From positions 310,001 through 374,000 of the forward strand of contig DASWVB010000012.1 of NCBI GenBank assembly GCA_036401375.1: 64,000 bases of DNA, read 5' to 3'. Each line of letters begins with the position of its first letter. Within the stretch, counting starts at the first letter, position 1. The notes below the pieces were generated by a model. The model ran no database searches. It was not told the DNA's origin and worked only from the letters and a program-made list of their open reading frames with translations. The position numbers and the translations under genes were made by a program. Of this stretch, positions 36,303 to 45,278 are shown piece by piece. The DNA is from DASWUZ01 sp036401375. Its GTDB lineage: Bacteria > Acidobacteriota > Terriglobia > Terriglobales > Acidobacteriaceae.

Positions 36303-37768
36303 GAGCCGCTCCACAAATACTCCAGAGACTCGCCCGTCCGGCCAAGCTGTTGCTGCTCCTTCCGGTCGCGCTGTGGATCATCTCAACTGCGTCAGCCGTC
36401 CCCTTGGCCGGCCTTTCAGGTTCATTGTCAGCCGCGCCGCAGGTCGTAGTGCTGCACATCGACGACACCATCCAGCCGGTCAGCGCCGAGTACCTCGCCC
36501 GAGGACTCGACCACGCCGCCCAGATCCACGCCGACGCCGTGCTCATCGACCTCAATACGCCCGGGGGCCTGCTCGATTCCACCCGCGAGATGGTCAGCCG
36601 CATCCTCGCCTCTCCCGTCCCGGTCATCTTCTTCATCACGCCCTCGGGCAGCCGCGCCGGCTCGGCAGGCTTCTTTTTGCTCGAGTCCGCTGATATAGCA
36701 GCCATGACGCCGGGGAGCAACGCCGGGGCTGCGCATCCCGTCGTCGAGGGCAGGCAGCTCGACCCCATCATGCGCCAGAAGCTCGAAAACGATGCAGCCG
36801 CATTCCTGCGCTCCTACGTCACCCAGCGCAAGCGCAACGCTACGGCTGCTGAAGATGCAGTCCGCAATTCGAAGTCCTACACCGCCGCTGAGGCGCAGCA
36901 GCTCGGCCTCATCGACCTCGTCGCGGCCGACGACCGCGCCCTGCTCGACGCGCTCGATGGACGCAGGATCGTCCGCTTCAACGGCTCGGCTGCCACCCTT
37001 CACACCCGCTCCGCCAGCCTGCTCGCCGTTGACCCCACGCTCCGTGAGAAGATCCTCGGTCGCCTCATGGACCCGAACCTCGCCGTGCTCATCTTCGTCA
37101 TCGGAGCGTTGCTCATCTACCTCGAGTTCAACACTCCCGGAACAGTCGTCCCCGGCGCGCTCGGCACCCTGCTTGTGGTTCTGGCGCTCTTCGCCCTCAA
37201 CCTGCTGCCCATCCACTACGCATCGATCATGCTGCTCGCCGCCGCGGCGCTGCTCCTGCTGCTCGAGGCGAAGTTCGCCAGCCACGGCGTGCTCGCCTCC
37301 GCCGGCATCCTCTGTCTCGTCTTTGGAACCCTCACCCTGGTTGACGCGCCCATCGCCGAGCTTCGCATCTCGCTCGCGACTGCGCTCAGCCTCGGGCTCG
37401 CCTTCGGCCTGATCACCCTGGTCCTGGTGCGGCTCGCAATGAAGGCGCGCAACAGCAAGTTCCGCCTCGGTGCCGAGGCGCTCATCGGCGAGATCGCCGT
37501 GGCCCAGCAGCCGCTCCACCCCGCAAGCCGGCGCCGAGATTCGCTGCACGCCCACTCCCCGCAGGGTGCATTCCCCCAAAATGAAGCTCCTCAGGGTGAA
37601 ACTCCACAAAGTGAGACCCAGGACCGCGCAGGCCAGGTGCTGGTCCACGGAGAGCTGTGGCAGGCCGAGTCGGCGACCCCCGTGCGCGCCGGCGAATCGG
37701 TAAGAGTCGTAGCCGTGCACAACCTCATGCTCACCGTCGAGGCCGTAGCCAGGCAAACGACTCCCTGA
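36299..37768 (+). CDS. NfeD, membrane serine protease (long form)
   Basis: 489 residues. A signal or anchor (about 15-36) precedes a ClpP-like protease domain (about 48-230) with DLNTPGGLLDSTREMV and SGSRAGSAGFFLLESADIAAMTPGSNAGAAHP, whose Ser in AGSAG is the nucleophile. Four or five membrane helices (about 252-385) follow, then an OB-type domain (about 395-485). The OB domain is split by a Gln/Pro/Glu-rich insert (about 412-445). NfeD works with slipin/stomatin proteins at the membrane; a slipin gene lies 620 bases on, beyond a decayed toxin gene. Start overlaps the TPR gene stop. Confidence 0.9.
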   Translation: MRAAPQILQRLARPAKLLLLLPVALWIISTASAVPLAGLSGSLSAAPQVVVLHIDDTIQPVSAEYLARGLDHAAQIHADAVLIDLNTPGGLLDSTREMVSRILASPVPVIFFITPSGSRAGSAGFFLLESADIAAMTPGSNAGAAHPVVEGRQLDPIMRQKLENDAAAFLRSYVTQRKRNATAAEDAVRNSKSYTAAEAQQLGLIDLVAADDRALLDALDGRRIVRFNGSAATLHTRSASLLAVDPTLREKILGRLMDPNLAVLIFVIGALLIYLEFNTPGTVVPGALGTLLVVLALFALNLLPIHYASIMLLAAAALLLLLEAKFASHGVLASAGILCLVFGTLTLVDAPIAELRISLATALSLGLAFGLITLVLVRLAMKARNSKFRLGAEALIGEIAVAQQPLHPASRRRDSLHAHSPQGAFPQNEAPQGETPQSETQDRAGQVLVHGELWQAESATPVRAGESVRVVAVHNLMLTVEAVARQTTP

Positions 37769-37877
37769 GGAAGCCTCACCTGCATCAGCTCCAGGCTGCA
37801 ACGCACAATTGTGAATAACGACGCTCCGGTGAACCCGGACGATTGAAGATCTTCGAGCAGGGCGTGACCGCTGCCGT

Positions 37878-38179
37878 TCAGACCGGAATCCTCACCGATC
37901 TTGTACTCTTCGGGTAAAGGCGAATATTGTGCGTGATCAGTGTCCGTCCGGTGATAAGGGCGGTCGTATAGATGATCGCATCGGGCAGCTTCAACTTCGT
38001 CGTTCTGCGCAGTTGCAGCGCCCGTTCACGAATTTCCGGACTGATCTCGCAAACCTGAAACCTTTCCAGAAGCTCCGCGTCTGATCTTCGTTCTATGCCG
38101 TCGCTCCCGTCATCACCTCGATCCAGGTAATGACGCTGATCGACAGGGTCCGATCAGGATTCGCATCGGGTATATCAGA
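37878..38179 (-). pseudogene. Decayed VapC/PIN-domain toxin gene
   Basis: Reading the minus strand by hand, one frame gives NPDRTLSISVITWIEVMTG and stops at TAG. A shifted frame then gives ERFQVCEISPEIRERALQLR and continues KLPDAIIYTTALITGRTLITHN to a TGA at 37878-37880. These are consecutive pieces of a PIN-domain RNase toxin with the mid-domain Glu and the DAIIY and TLITHN motifs. The N-terminus with the first catalytic Asp (LIDTN-type) is missing and a frameshift lies near 38110. No VapB antitoxin is seen. It sits between nfeD and slipin, usually neighbours. Confidence 0.82.
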
Positions 38180-38385
38180 ACTTGATATGCCCGCACGCCA
38201 GCCTGGTCTCGTACACATCCGGGCGGTTCTTCCGGACGTCCCTCAGCCGCATCCCGTGCCGCTGAACACCGCCAGGGGCCCGTTCCAGACGGGCGTGACC
38301 TTTTTGATGCGCTACTCAAACCCCATCGCGCAGCAGCGCAGTCCAACCAGCCCCTCCTGTAGAATTGCTCCTCAGTGAGGCTCTG

Positions 38386-39207
38386 ATGCTGCTCGGCATG
38401 TCTATACCGATCCTCGTGATCATCGCTGTCATCGTGCTCTACGTGCTCAACTCCATCAAGATCCTCAGAGAATATGAGAGAGGCGTCATCTTCCGCCTCG
38501 GCAAGGTCCTGCCGCAGCCAAAGGGCCCGGGCGTCATCCTCATCTTCCGCCCCTTCGACCAGATCGTCCGCATCTCCCTGAGACAGGAGGTGCTCGAGGT
38601 CCCGCCGCAGGACGTCATCACCCGCGACAACGTGACCCTCAAGGTCAACGCCGTCATCACCCTCCGCGTGCTCGATCCTATCCGCGCCGTCATCGAGGTA
38701 GCGAACTACGTCTACCAGACCTCGCAGTTCGCCCAGACCACGCTGCGCTCTGTGCTCGGCGAGGTCGAGCTCGACGGCCTGCTCTCCCATCGCGATGCGC
38801 TCAACACCCGCATCCAGGCCATCATCGACCAGCGCACCGAGCCCTGGGGCGTCAAGGTGGTCAGCGTCGAAGTCAAGCAGGTCGACCTGCCCGAGACCAT
38901 GCTGCGCGCCATGGCAAAACAAGCCGAGGCGGAACGCGAGAAGCGCTCCAAGATCATCCACGCCGAGGGCGAATTCAGTGCCGCGCAAAAGCTGGTCGAG
39001 GCCGCCGAACTGATGGCCACCCAGCCCATGACTCTGCAGCTCCGCTACCTCCAGACCCTCACCGAGATCGGCGTCGAAAAGAACACCACCATCATCTTCC
39101 CGCTCCCGATGGAACTGCTCAGCATCCTCAACAAATTCACCAGCGGCATCACCACCGGCGGCACTCCGCCCACCCCCCGCATCGCATCGCCCGGCGATCC
39201 GGTCTGA
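38386..39207 (+). CDS. Slipin, SPFH/band 7 membrane protein
   Basis: 273 residues from the ATG at 38386, supported by GTGAGG six bases upstream. One N-terminal membrane segment (about 8-24) precedes an SPFH domain (about 28-190): SIKILREYERGVIFRLGKVL, PPQDVITRDNVTLKVNAVITLRV, VLGEVELDGLLSHRDALNTRI and TEPWGVKVVSVEVKQVDLPETM. A helical coiled tail (QAEAEREKRSKIIHAEGEFSAAQKL) follows. Slipins form membrane microdomain scaffolds and partner NfeD proteases, which can cleave their C-terminus. The NfeD gene upstream supports this pairing. Confidence 0.92.
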   Translation: MLLGMSIPILVIIAVIVLYVLNSIKILREYERGVIFRLGKVLPQPKGPGVILIFRPFDQIVRISLRQEVLEVPPQDVITRDNVTLKVNAVITLRVLDPIRAVIEVANYVYQTSQFAQTTLRSVLGEVELDGLLSHRDALNTRIQAIIDQRTEPWGVKVVSVEVKQVDLPETMLRAMAKQAEAEREKRSKIIHAEGEFSAAQKLVEAAELMATQPMTLQLRYLQTLTEIGVEKNTTIIFPLPMELLSILNKFTSGITTGGTPPTPRIASPGDPV

Positions 39208-39290
39208 GTGCATCCTGACCGCCGCGCATCGGGCGAGCCGGCCGCTGCCGGCCAGAGGGCCGCTCAAACCACAAGGCAGGCGAGAGACAG

Positions 39291-40064
39291 ATGAGAAGCA
39301 TGCTTCAATCCGAAGAGCAGCAGCGCGGCGACCCTGAGGTCACCCTCGGCATGGCATCTCTGCTGGGCATCTTCTTCGGCCTCGTCGTGCTCTGCGGAGT
39401 CGTCTTCGGCCTCGGGTACTCCATGGGGCGCCGCTCCTTCTCGCACACCCCGATCAGCGCCCCGGCCACTGCAGCCACCGGCTCAGCAGCTTCCGCCGAC
39501 ACTGCCTACTCGCCGCCGAAACCATCGGCAGACGGCTCGATCGCAGCGCCACCACCGTCGCCCGCAGCGACCCAGCCCGCCCCCTCCGCAACCCGGCCCC
39601 GCGACGAGGAGTCGGCCGCCAGCTTCCAAACGCCTGAGAACGCCAGCCAGCCGCCGCCCCTCAAACCAGCCGCCGAGAGTCCCGCTGCGGCGGCGCAGAC
39701 CCCTCCGCACAGCCAGGCTCCCGCCGCGCCCCGCAATACCACGACAGCCCCGCCACCCTCCTCCGTCCCCTTGAACAGAACAGAGGCGGGCTACCCCGCG
39801 CCAACAATCAGCGCGTCAACACCGACAATTAGCGCCCCTGCCGGAGCCGCGACCTTCATGGTCCAGGTCGCCGCCGTGTCGAGGCCCACAGACGCCCAGG
39901 CGCTCATCACCGCGCTGCGCGCCCGAGGCTACACCATCAGCGCCCGCAACGAGCCGCAGGACAACCTGCTGCACGTCCAGACCGGCCCCTTCGCGACCCG
40001 CGCCGAGGCCAATGCAATGCGCCAGAAACTGCTCGCCGACGGCTACAACGCCATCGTCAAATAA
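39291..40064 (+). CDS. SPOR-domain membrane protein
   Basis: 257 residues. A short cytoplasmic head, one membrane helix (about 22-45), a long Pro/Ala/Ser linker (about 50-180) and a C-terminal SPOR domain (about 185-257: FMVQVAAVSRPTDAQALITALRARGYT, LLHVQTGPFATRAEANAMRQKLLADGYNA). SPOR domains bind denuded glycan strands at the division septum, so a division or cell-wall role is likely. It stands 83 bases after the slipin gene, likely same transcript. Confidence 0.9.
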   Translation: MRSMLQSEEQQRGDPEVTLGMASLLGIFFGLVVLCGVVFGLGYSMGRRSFSHTPISAPATAATGSAASADTAYSPPKPSADGSIAAPPPSPAATQPAPSATRPRDEESAASFQTPENASQPPPLKPAAESPAAAAQTPPHSQAPAAPRNTTTAPPPSSVPLNRTEAGYPAPTISASTPTISAPAGAATFMVQVAAVSRPTDAQALITALRARGYTISARNEPQDNLLHVQTGPFATRAEANAMRQKLLADGYNAIVK

Positions 40065-40101
40065 GCGTCTTGCAGCAGCAGCTTTGGCGCACCAGAACAC
40101 G

Positions 40102-40839
40102 TCAGCCCGCTCGACTGCTGCTCTCCGGCGTGTGCATCCACTCAGGCAGCGCGGACTCCATCGCGCTCCGCACCGCCCGCATCAGGCCCTCGCGATCGCT
40201 GTAATCGGCCGGGTTTAGGGCGGCGTGGAAGGTGATATGCGCTCCCTCCCCGCGTTCGATCCTCAGGCTGCCCTTCTTCATCATCCCCTCCGTGCCGCGG
40301 ATCGAGATGGGAACCACCGGCACGCCCGACTCCATCGCCAGGAAGAACGGCCCCTTTTTAAACGCCTGCAGCTGTCCGGTGCGGGAACGCGTACCCTCCA
40401 CAAAAGTGAGCACGCTCACTCCGCTCTCGAGCACCGTCTTCGCAAAGCGCACACTCTCCCGAGCACTCTCCGGGCGTCCATCGCGATCCACGGGAATAAA
40501 GTCCGCCAGTCGCATCCCCATTCCGACAGCGGGAATCTTCATCAGCGAGCGCTTGAGAAACACCGACGCACGCCCCGGAATCTGCGGCAGCAGCAGCGGA
40601 GGGTCGAGGTTCGACAGGTGGTTCGTCATGAAGATGCAGGCCCGCCCCCGCGGCACCAGCTCGCGCCCCTCGACGACCACCCTCAGGCCGGCCAGCCTCG
40701 AGCTTGTTCGCAGGATCCACATCGCCCACCGGTACAGCAGCGACACGTCGCCGGTCATCAGCGTCCACGGCAGGCCGACGATCGCAGCGGGAATCGACAG
40801 CACGACGTAAGCAGTCAACAGGGTGAGGGACGCGATCAC
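40102..40839 (-). CDS. plsC: 1-acyl-sn-glycerol-3-phosphate acyltransferase
   Basis: 245 residues from a GTG. The PlsC motif NHLSNLDPP has the HX4D dyad (His74, Asp79), and EGTRSRTGQLQAFKKGPFFLA is block III. A N-terminal membrane helix (about 1-25) anchors it. It acylates lysophosphatidic acid to phosphatidic acid. Convergent with the SPOR gene. Another family member elsewhere could be the main enzyme. Confidence 0.88.
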   Translation of the reverse strand: MIASLTLLTAYVVLSIPAAIVGLPWTLMTGDVSLLYRWAMWILRTSSRLAGLRVVVEGRELVPRGRACIFMTNHLSNLDPPLLLPQIPGRASVFLKRSLMKIPAVGMGMRLADFIPVDRDGRPESARESVRFAKTVLESGVSVLTFVEGTRSRTGQLQAFKKGPFFLAMESGVPVVPISIRGTEGMMKKGSLRIERGEGAHITFHAALNPADYSDREGLMRAVRSAMESALPEWMHTPESSSRAG

Positions 40840-40935
40840 GGCTGCCGGCCAAAGGCAAACCCCGGCGTCGCCGCCGTAGAGTTACCAGCCGCACCGCGGC
40901 CCACCGTCAACACAGCAGCAGTCCGGGCGCGCGCC

Positions 40936-40985
40936 GTCACTTCCTGAACTGTCACTTCCTGAACTGTCAATCTAGGAGCTGTCAC
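40936..40985. repeat. Tandem repeat, 15-bp units, abutting mpl stop
   Basis: GTCACTTCCTGAACT occurs twice perfectly (40936-40950, 40951-40965). A diverged third unit GTCAATCTAGGAGCT follows (40966-40980), and the fourth unit start GTCAC runs into the mpl stop codon (40982-40984). Confidence 0.85.
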
Positions 40986-42466
40986 TTTGCCGCCATGCTC
41001 TGCGCCAGCCGCGCCGGCAGCTTGTCATAGATGCCGTCAAAGCCGCCGTTCGACAGGATCGCGACCACGTCGCCGCTGCGCAGCTCCGCTCCCAGCGCAT
41101 CGACGATCGCATCGGCGTCGCGATAGAGCGCAGCCGGTGTGCCCGATTCACGCAGCCTGCGCACCACAGATTCAGGGTGAAGCCGCTCACCCTCCGCAAT
41201 GCTCTCCTGCTTGAACACTCCAGCCAGGGCCACGCGATCGGCGAGCGCGAGGCTCTCGACCAGCTCCGTCTCGAAGATGTTGCGCCGCAGGGTATTCGAA
41301 CGCGGCTCGAGCACCGCCCACAGCCGCGCCTCAGGATACGACGCACGCAGCGCCTTGAGGGTCTCCCGGATCGCCGTCGGGTGATGCGCGAAGTCGTCGA
41401 TAACGGTCACTCCGTTCACCACCGCGCGCACCTCGAGCCGCCGCTTCACGCTCTCAAAGGTCGCGAGCGCCTCGATGACGGCATCGACCGCAACGCCCTG
41501 CCCCGCCGCCAAAGCCGCCGCCGCCGTGGCGTTCAGCGCGTTGTGCTCGCCAGCCATGGGCATGCTGATGCGCGCCCACTCCGCAGCCTCTCCCTTGCGG
41601 ATGATGCTCCAGTTCGTAAGTCCGGCACGCTGCTCGATGTGCTCCATGCGCCAATCCGAATCCGCCTCGAAGCCATAGCGCTCCACTGCACAGAGTGCTT
41701 GACTCACGCACTCTGTCACGTTTCGAGAGCCGTCATACGCCACGATCCGCCCGCGCCGCGGCACCAGGTTCACCAGCCGCTTGAACGCCGTCTTCACCGC
41801 CTCCAGGTCGCGGTAGATGTCCGCATGATCGAACTCCACATGGGTCAGGATCAGTGCATCCGGAAAGTAGTGCATGAACTTCGGACCCTTGTCGAAAAAG
41901 GCTGTATCGTACTCGTCGCCCTCGAGGATGAAAGGCGGCCGCACTCCCTCGGCCGCATCGAAGCCGCGCGCCCCGCTCTTCAGATGAAAGCTGGTCTGAA
42001 AATTCTCCGCCACTCCGCCGATCAGAAACGACGGCGCAAACTCCGGCCGCCGCCGCGAAGCCACCTCGTAGATCCACGCCAGCATGCTCGTCGTCGTCGT
42101 CTTCCCGTGCGTGCCCGCAACGACCAGCGACTCGCGTCCCACTAAGAATTCGTCATGGACGATCTGCGCGAGCGAGGTGAAAGGGATGCGCTCATCCAGC
42201 ACCCGCTCGATCTCCACGTTGCCGCGCGAGAGCGCGTTGCCCACGATGACAAGGTCCGGGCACGGGTCGAGGTTTGCCGCCGAAAATGGCTGCGCAATGC
42301 CGATCCCAAGGCTCGCAAGCAGGTCCGACATCGGCGGATACGACGCCGCGTCAGAGCCCGTGACGCGGTGGCCGCGCAGCTGCAGCAGCCCCGCAAGCGA
42401 TCCCATGGCGGTGCCGCAGATGCCGATCAGGTGAATGTGTTTGCTGCGGGATGGAGGGGGCTGCAT
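40982..42466 (-). CDS. mpl: UDP-MurNAc:L-Ala-gamma-D-Glu-meso-DAP ligase (recycling)
   Basis: 494 residues. Mpl reattaches recycled murein tripeptide to UDP-MurNAc. It has the Mur-ligase N-domain (HIHLIGICGTAMGSLAGLL), the ATP loop GTHGKTTTT (about 118-126), LEGDEYDTAFFDKGPKF and the Mpl-specific strand VIDDFAHHPTAIRETL with LWAVLEPRSNTLRRNIF. These last two separate Mpl from MurC. It is followed on the minus strand by no recycling gene, but ldcA lies just upstream, which makes tetrapeptide available as tripeptide; the pair fits peptidoglycan recycling. Confidence 0.94.
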   Translation of the reverse strand: MQPPPSRSKHIHLIGICGTAMGSLAGLLQLRGHRVTGSDAASYPPMSDLLASLGIGIAQPFSAANLDPCPDLVIVGNALSRGNVEIERVLDERIPFTSLAQIVHDEFLVGRESLVVAGTHGKTTTTSMLAWIYEVASRRRPEFAPSFLIGGVAENFQTSFHLKSGARGFDAAEGVRPPFILEGDEYDTAFFDKGPKFMHYFPDALILTHVEFDHADIYRDLEAVKTAFKRLVNLVPRRGRIVAYDGSRNVTECVSQALCAVERYGFEADSDWRMEHIEQRAGLTNWSIIRKGEAAEWARISMPMAGEHNALNATAAAALAAGQGVAVDAVIEALATFESVKRRLEVRAVVNGVTVIDDFAHHPTAIRETLKALRASYPEARLWAVLEPRSNTLRRNIFETELVESLALADRVALAGVFKQESIAEGERLHPESVVRRLRESGTPAALYRDADAIVDALGAELRSGDVVAILSNGGFDGIYDKLPARLAQSMAAK

Positions 42467-42492
42467 CGCTTCTTATTAGACCTCAGATGCGC

Positions 42493-43410
42493 TCAGAGCT
42501 GCACTGCGGCCTCAAGATAACGCAGCGTCGGCTCGTCTTCATCGAGGTTCAGCTCCGCCTCGATCCCCAGCGGCAGCGTGACGTTCGATCGCGAGACATG
42601 CCCCGACCGCAGGCCAAATCCGATGGGCCCGTCAAACCAGTCCAGCACCCGCAGGATCACCGCCTCGAGCAGCCCTGCAATGACCTTCCCCTGCGCATCG
42701 AGCGATACGCAATCCAGCATCTCTCCAAACACGATGCCGCTCACCCCATCCAGCTTGCCCGCCAGGATCAGCTGCCGCAGCATCCTGTCCACCTGGTATG
42801 GCTTGGCCGAGACGTCTTCAAGGAAGAGCAGCTTCCCCTCCGTCTTCGCACTGAACGGCGTACCCAGCGAAGCAGTCAGCAGGCTCAGGCACCCGCCATA
42901 GAGCGTGCCGCGCGCCAGCCCCGGCCGCAGAACCGTCAATCCCTCCGCCGCCCCCACCGTAGCCATCCCGCCCATCAACGCCGTCTCGAGGCTCTCGAGG
43001 TGCACTCCATCCGCTCGGCAAAAATCCGCCGCCGCCATCGGCCCATGGAACGAAACCAGCCCCAGCTTGTCCAGCAGCCAAGTCTGCAGCGTGGTGACGT
43101 CGCTGTAGCCGAGCAGCGGCTTGGGGTTCTCGCGAATCAGCCCAAGATCCAGGTGCTCCAGCAGGTAATTCGATCCGTAACCGCCGCGGTTACAGATGAT
43201 TCCGCGCACCTCAGCGTCTGCAAACGCGGCATGCAGATCGCTCAGCCGCTCCTCCATCGTCCCCGAAAAATAAGGAGCCGTCTTGCCGCGTGCGTGCTGC
43301 CCCTCAACCACCTCGTAGCCCCGCGCCTGCAGATCCGCTATTCCATCGGATATGCGCTCGCCGCGCCCTGAGCTCGCCGGGGAGATGACCGCGACCCGCG
43401 CCCCCGCCAC
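42493..43410 (-). CDS. ldcA: LD-carboxypeptidase, family S66
   Basis: 305 residues from a GTG. Removes the terminal D-Ala from murein tetrapeptide in the cytoplasm during recycling. The Ser nucleophile lies in LLGYSDVTTLQTWL, with NRGGYGSNYLLEHLD before it. The C-terminal Glu and His are in LFLEDVSAKPYQVDRML and GHVSRSNVTLPLG. Just 26 bases before mpl and 17 bases after the dapF-like gene, so one operon with a single peptidoglycan theme. Confidence 0.9.
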   Translation of the reverse strand: MAGARVAVISPASSGRGERISDGIADLQARGYEVVEGQHARGKTAPYFSGTMEERLSDLHAAFADAEVRGIICNRGGYGSNYLLEHLDLGLIRENPKPLLGYSDVTTLQTWLLDKLGLVSFHGPMAAADFCRADGVHLESLETALMGGMATVGAAEGLTVLRPGLARGTLYGGCLSLLTASLGTPFSAKTEGKLLFLEDVSAKPYQVDRMLRQLILAGKLDGVSGIVFGEMLDCVSLDAQGKVIAGLLEAVILRVLDWFDGPIGFGLRSGHVSRSNVTLPLGIEAELNLDEDEPTLRYLEAAVQL

Positions 43411-43427
43411 CAGCGCTCGCGGCTTGA

Positions 43428-44375
43428 TCAGGATGCCGCACCCCCCGCGCCCGCCGCACTCGCACTTCTGTCCCCACTGCCGTTCCCGCCCGCGCTGGCG
43501 CTCCCGCGCGCCATTGACCCGATGGTCCCCAGCATTCCACCCAGCGACTTGCCCGCGCGCTGGCGGGGAAAGATGTCTCCCGTAGCGACCAGCTCAGCTA
43601 CCCCGGTGAGCACGATCTGCTGCCCGGGCCCGGTCCACTGTACCCGCTGCACTCCACCCGGCGCACGCACCAGCAGATCGTGGTCTGCGCCCTGCAGCAT
43701 GATCGCCGCCACCGCGCTCGCGCAGGTTCCGCTGCCGGAGGAGCTCGTCGGCCCCACTCCACGCTCAAAGATGCGGATCTCGATCTCGCTCCGATTCAAC
43801 ACCCGGACAAACTCCACATTGGTCTGCTGCGGAAACGCAGGATGCTCGCAGACCGCGCGCCCGGTCTGGACCCAGTTGCGCCCGGCGACGGTAAACTTGT
43901 CATCGTCCGCAAAGATCACGTAATGCGGATTGCCCGTCGACACCACCGCGCCCTTCAATATCACGTCGTCCCCGAGGGTGAGTGCACGCACCGCGAACTT
44001 CGGCTCACCCATCTCGCATGCCACCTCAAACCTGTTTCCCTCCGTGCGGATGATCGTGTTCTCCCGCCTGCCCGCATCGGTCTCGATCACGATCCTGCCG
44101 CCGTCCCTGGTCTGCGTCTGGTACGCCATCCACGCCGCCACGCAGCGCGTGCCGTTTCCCGAGATCTCTGCCATCGACCCGTCGGCGTTATACAGGTGAA
44201 TGCGCCCGGCGTGCTCATCGATCCACTCCAGGTACTCGACTCCGTCCGCACCCAGGCCGGTGTTACGCGCGCACAGGCGAATGGCCAGCTCGCGGTGTCC
44301 CTCCCGCTCCGCCATCTTGCTGTCCACAATGAGGAAGTCGTTGCCGTACGCATGCGCCTTCACGAACTGAATCAT
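43428..44375 (-). CDS. DapF-like epimerase with both catalytic Cys replaced by Ser
   Basis: 315 residues. The two-domain DapF fold is clear: FVKAHAYGNDFLIVD, NTGLGADGVEYLEW, YNADGSMAEISGNGTRC, STGNPHYVIF, RIFERGVGPTSSSGSGTC. Diaminopimelate epimerases use two Cys, one before GNG and one before G(T/S)G. Here they are Ser72 and Ser213. The rest of the active site is kept. A Gly/Ser/Ala tail of about 45 residues follows. In the neighbouring proline-racemase fold, Ser or Thr at these places changes the reaction, so it may be an epimerase or dehydratase of another substrate, or an unusual DapF. It overlaps mgtC by four bases (ATGA) and precedes ldcA and mpl. Confidence 0.85.
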   Translation of the reverse strand: MIQFVKAHAYGNDFLIVDSKMAEREGHRELAIRLCARNTGLGADGVEYLEWIDEHAGRIHLYNADGSMAEISGNGTRCVAAWMAYQTQTRDGGRIVIETDAGRRENTIIRTEGNRFEVACEMGEPKFAVRALTLGDDVILKGAVVSTGNPHYVIFADDDKFTVAGRNWVQTGRAVCEHPAFPQQTNVEFVRVLNRSEIEIRIFERGVGPTSSSGSGTCASAVAAIMLQGADHDLLVRAPGGVQRVQWTGPGQQIVLTGVAELVATGDIFPRQRAGKSLGGMLGTIGSMARGSASAGGNGSGDRSASAAGAGGAAS

Positions 44376-45097
44376 TCGTCCTCCCAGTCCCGGAAAGTCA
44401 ACAACTCGTCGAGTGCCTTGTCGCTGCGCAAGGCCTGCTCCAGCTCGCGATGCGTCCGGTTCGAGGCCTGTACAGAAAATGTGACCCGCTCCATCTGCCC
44501 GATGGTGCTGCGCTCCACATCGCTCAGCCGCTGCTTGTCACGGTCCATTGCCCTAAGGATCGCGGTTTCCATCGCAATCGTGTCCCTGCCCCTGGCCTCG
44601 TAGACGCGAATAAAGAACTTCAGATTGGAGCGGGTCTCGATGGCCCCCACAAACTCGTGCGATAGCAGCACCACTACGGTTGCGAAGGCCGCCACCATGT
44701 AAAGGCCGGCACCGCACGCCATGCCGATCGAGGCCACCGCAAACACCGTCGCCGCGCTGGTCAGTCCGCTGATCCGGTTGCGGTTGTGCAGGATCAGCCC
44801 GGCGCCCAGGAAGCCGACACCCTGCACGATGTTCGAGGCGATCTGCCCCTTGTTCGCGCTGCCCTCGCCAGCCACCACGGCCGAGAGAAAGGTAAACAGC
44901 GCGGCCCCGAACGCGATCAGAATATTCGTCCGAATGCCCGCAGCCTTGTGCCGATACTCCCGATCGATGCCGATCGCCCCGCCGCACCCGATGGCCATCA
45001 GCAGGCGCGCCGCTACACCCCCGGTGAGCGAAAGCTGCTCCAGGCCGGTAAAGCTGATCATGTGGCCGTTGTGCGGCACATCCATCGCAATCAACAC
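44372..45097 (-). CDS. MgtC/SapB-family membrane protein
   Basis: 241 residues. Four or five membrane segments in the first 150 residues with the signature GGAIGIDREYRHKAAGIRTNILIAFGAALFTFLS and QGVGFLGAGLILHNRNRISGLTSAATVF. An ACT-like cytoplasmic domain (about 160-241) follows. MgtC inhibits the F-type ATPase and adapts cells to low Mg or acid; other family members differ. Its stop overlaps the dapF-like start. Confidence 0.88.
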   Translation of the reverse strand: MLIAMDVPHNGHMISFTGLEQLSLTGGVAARLLMAIGCGGAIGIDREYRHKAAGIRTNILIAFGAALFTFLSAVVAGEGSANKGQIASNIVQGVGFLGAGLILHNRNRISGLTSAATVFAVASIGMACGAGLYMVAAFATVVVLLSHEFVGAIETRSNLKFFIRVYEARGRDTIAMETAILRAMDRDKQRLSDVERSTIGQMERVTFSVQASNRTHRELEQALRSDKALDELLTFRDWEDE

Positions 45098-45278
45098 GGT
45101 TTGACGCTGATGCTAACATCCCGCACGCCCGTGCAGTTAGCGCAAACGCCGCACTCTCAGCGCCCGCCGCGATGTCGAAACCGCCCTCGCCTCAGCGCTG
45201 CTGGAGGCTGCCCGCGGGAGCTGCATCCCTGACTCAACTCCGGGAACCCTGCCGGCAATGCCACTCAGAGCCGCCCGC

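Noticed and set aside
38180..38385. Minus-strand pieces such as RIKKVTPVWNG and DVYETRLACGHIKF before the VapC remnant
   Set aside because: They look somewhat protein-like but need a stop read-through and a frameshift, and I cannot name a family; left unannotated.
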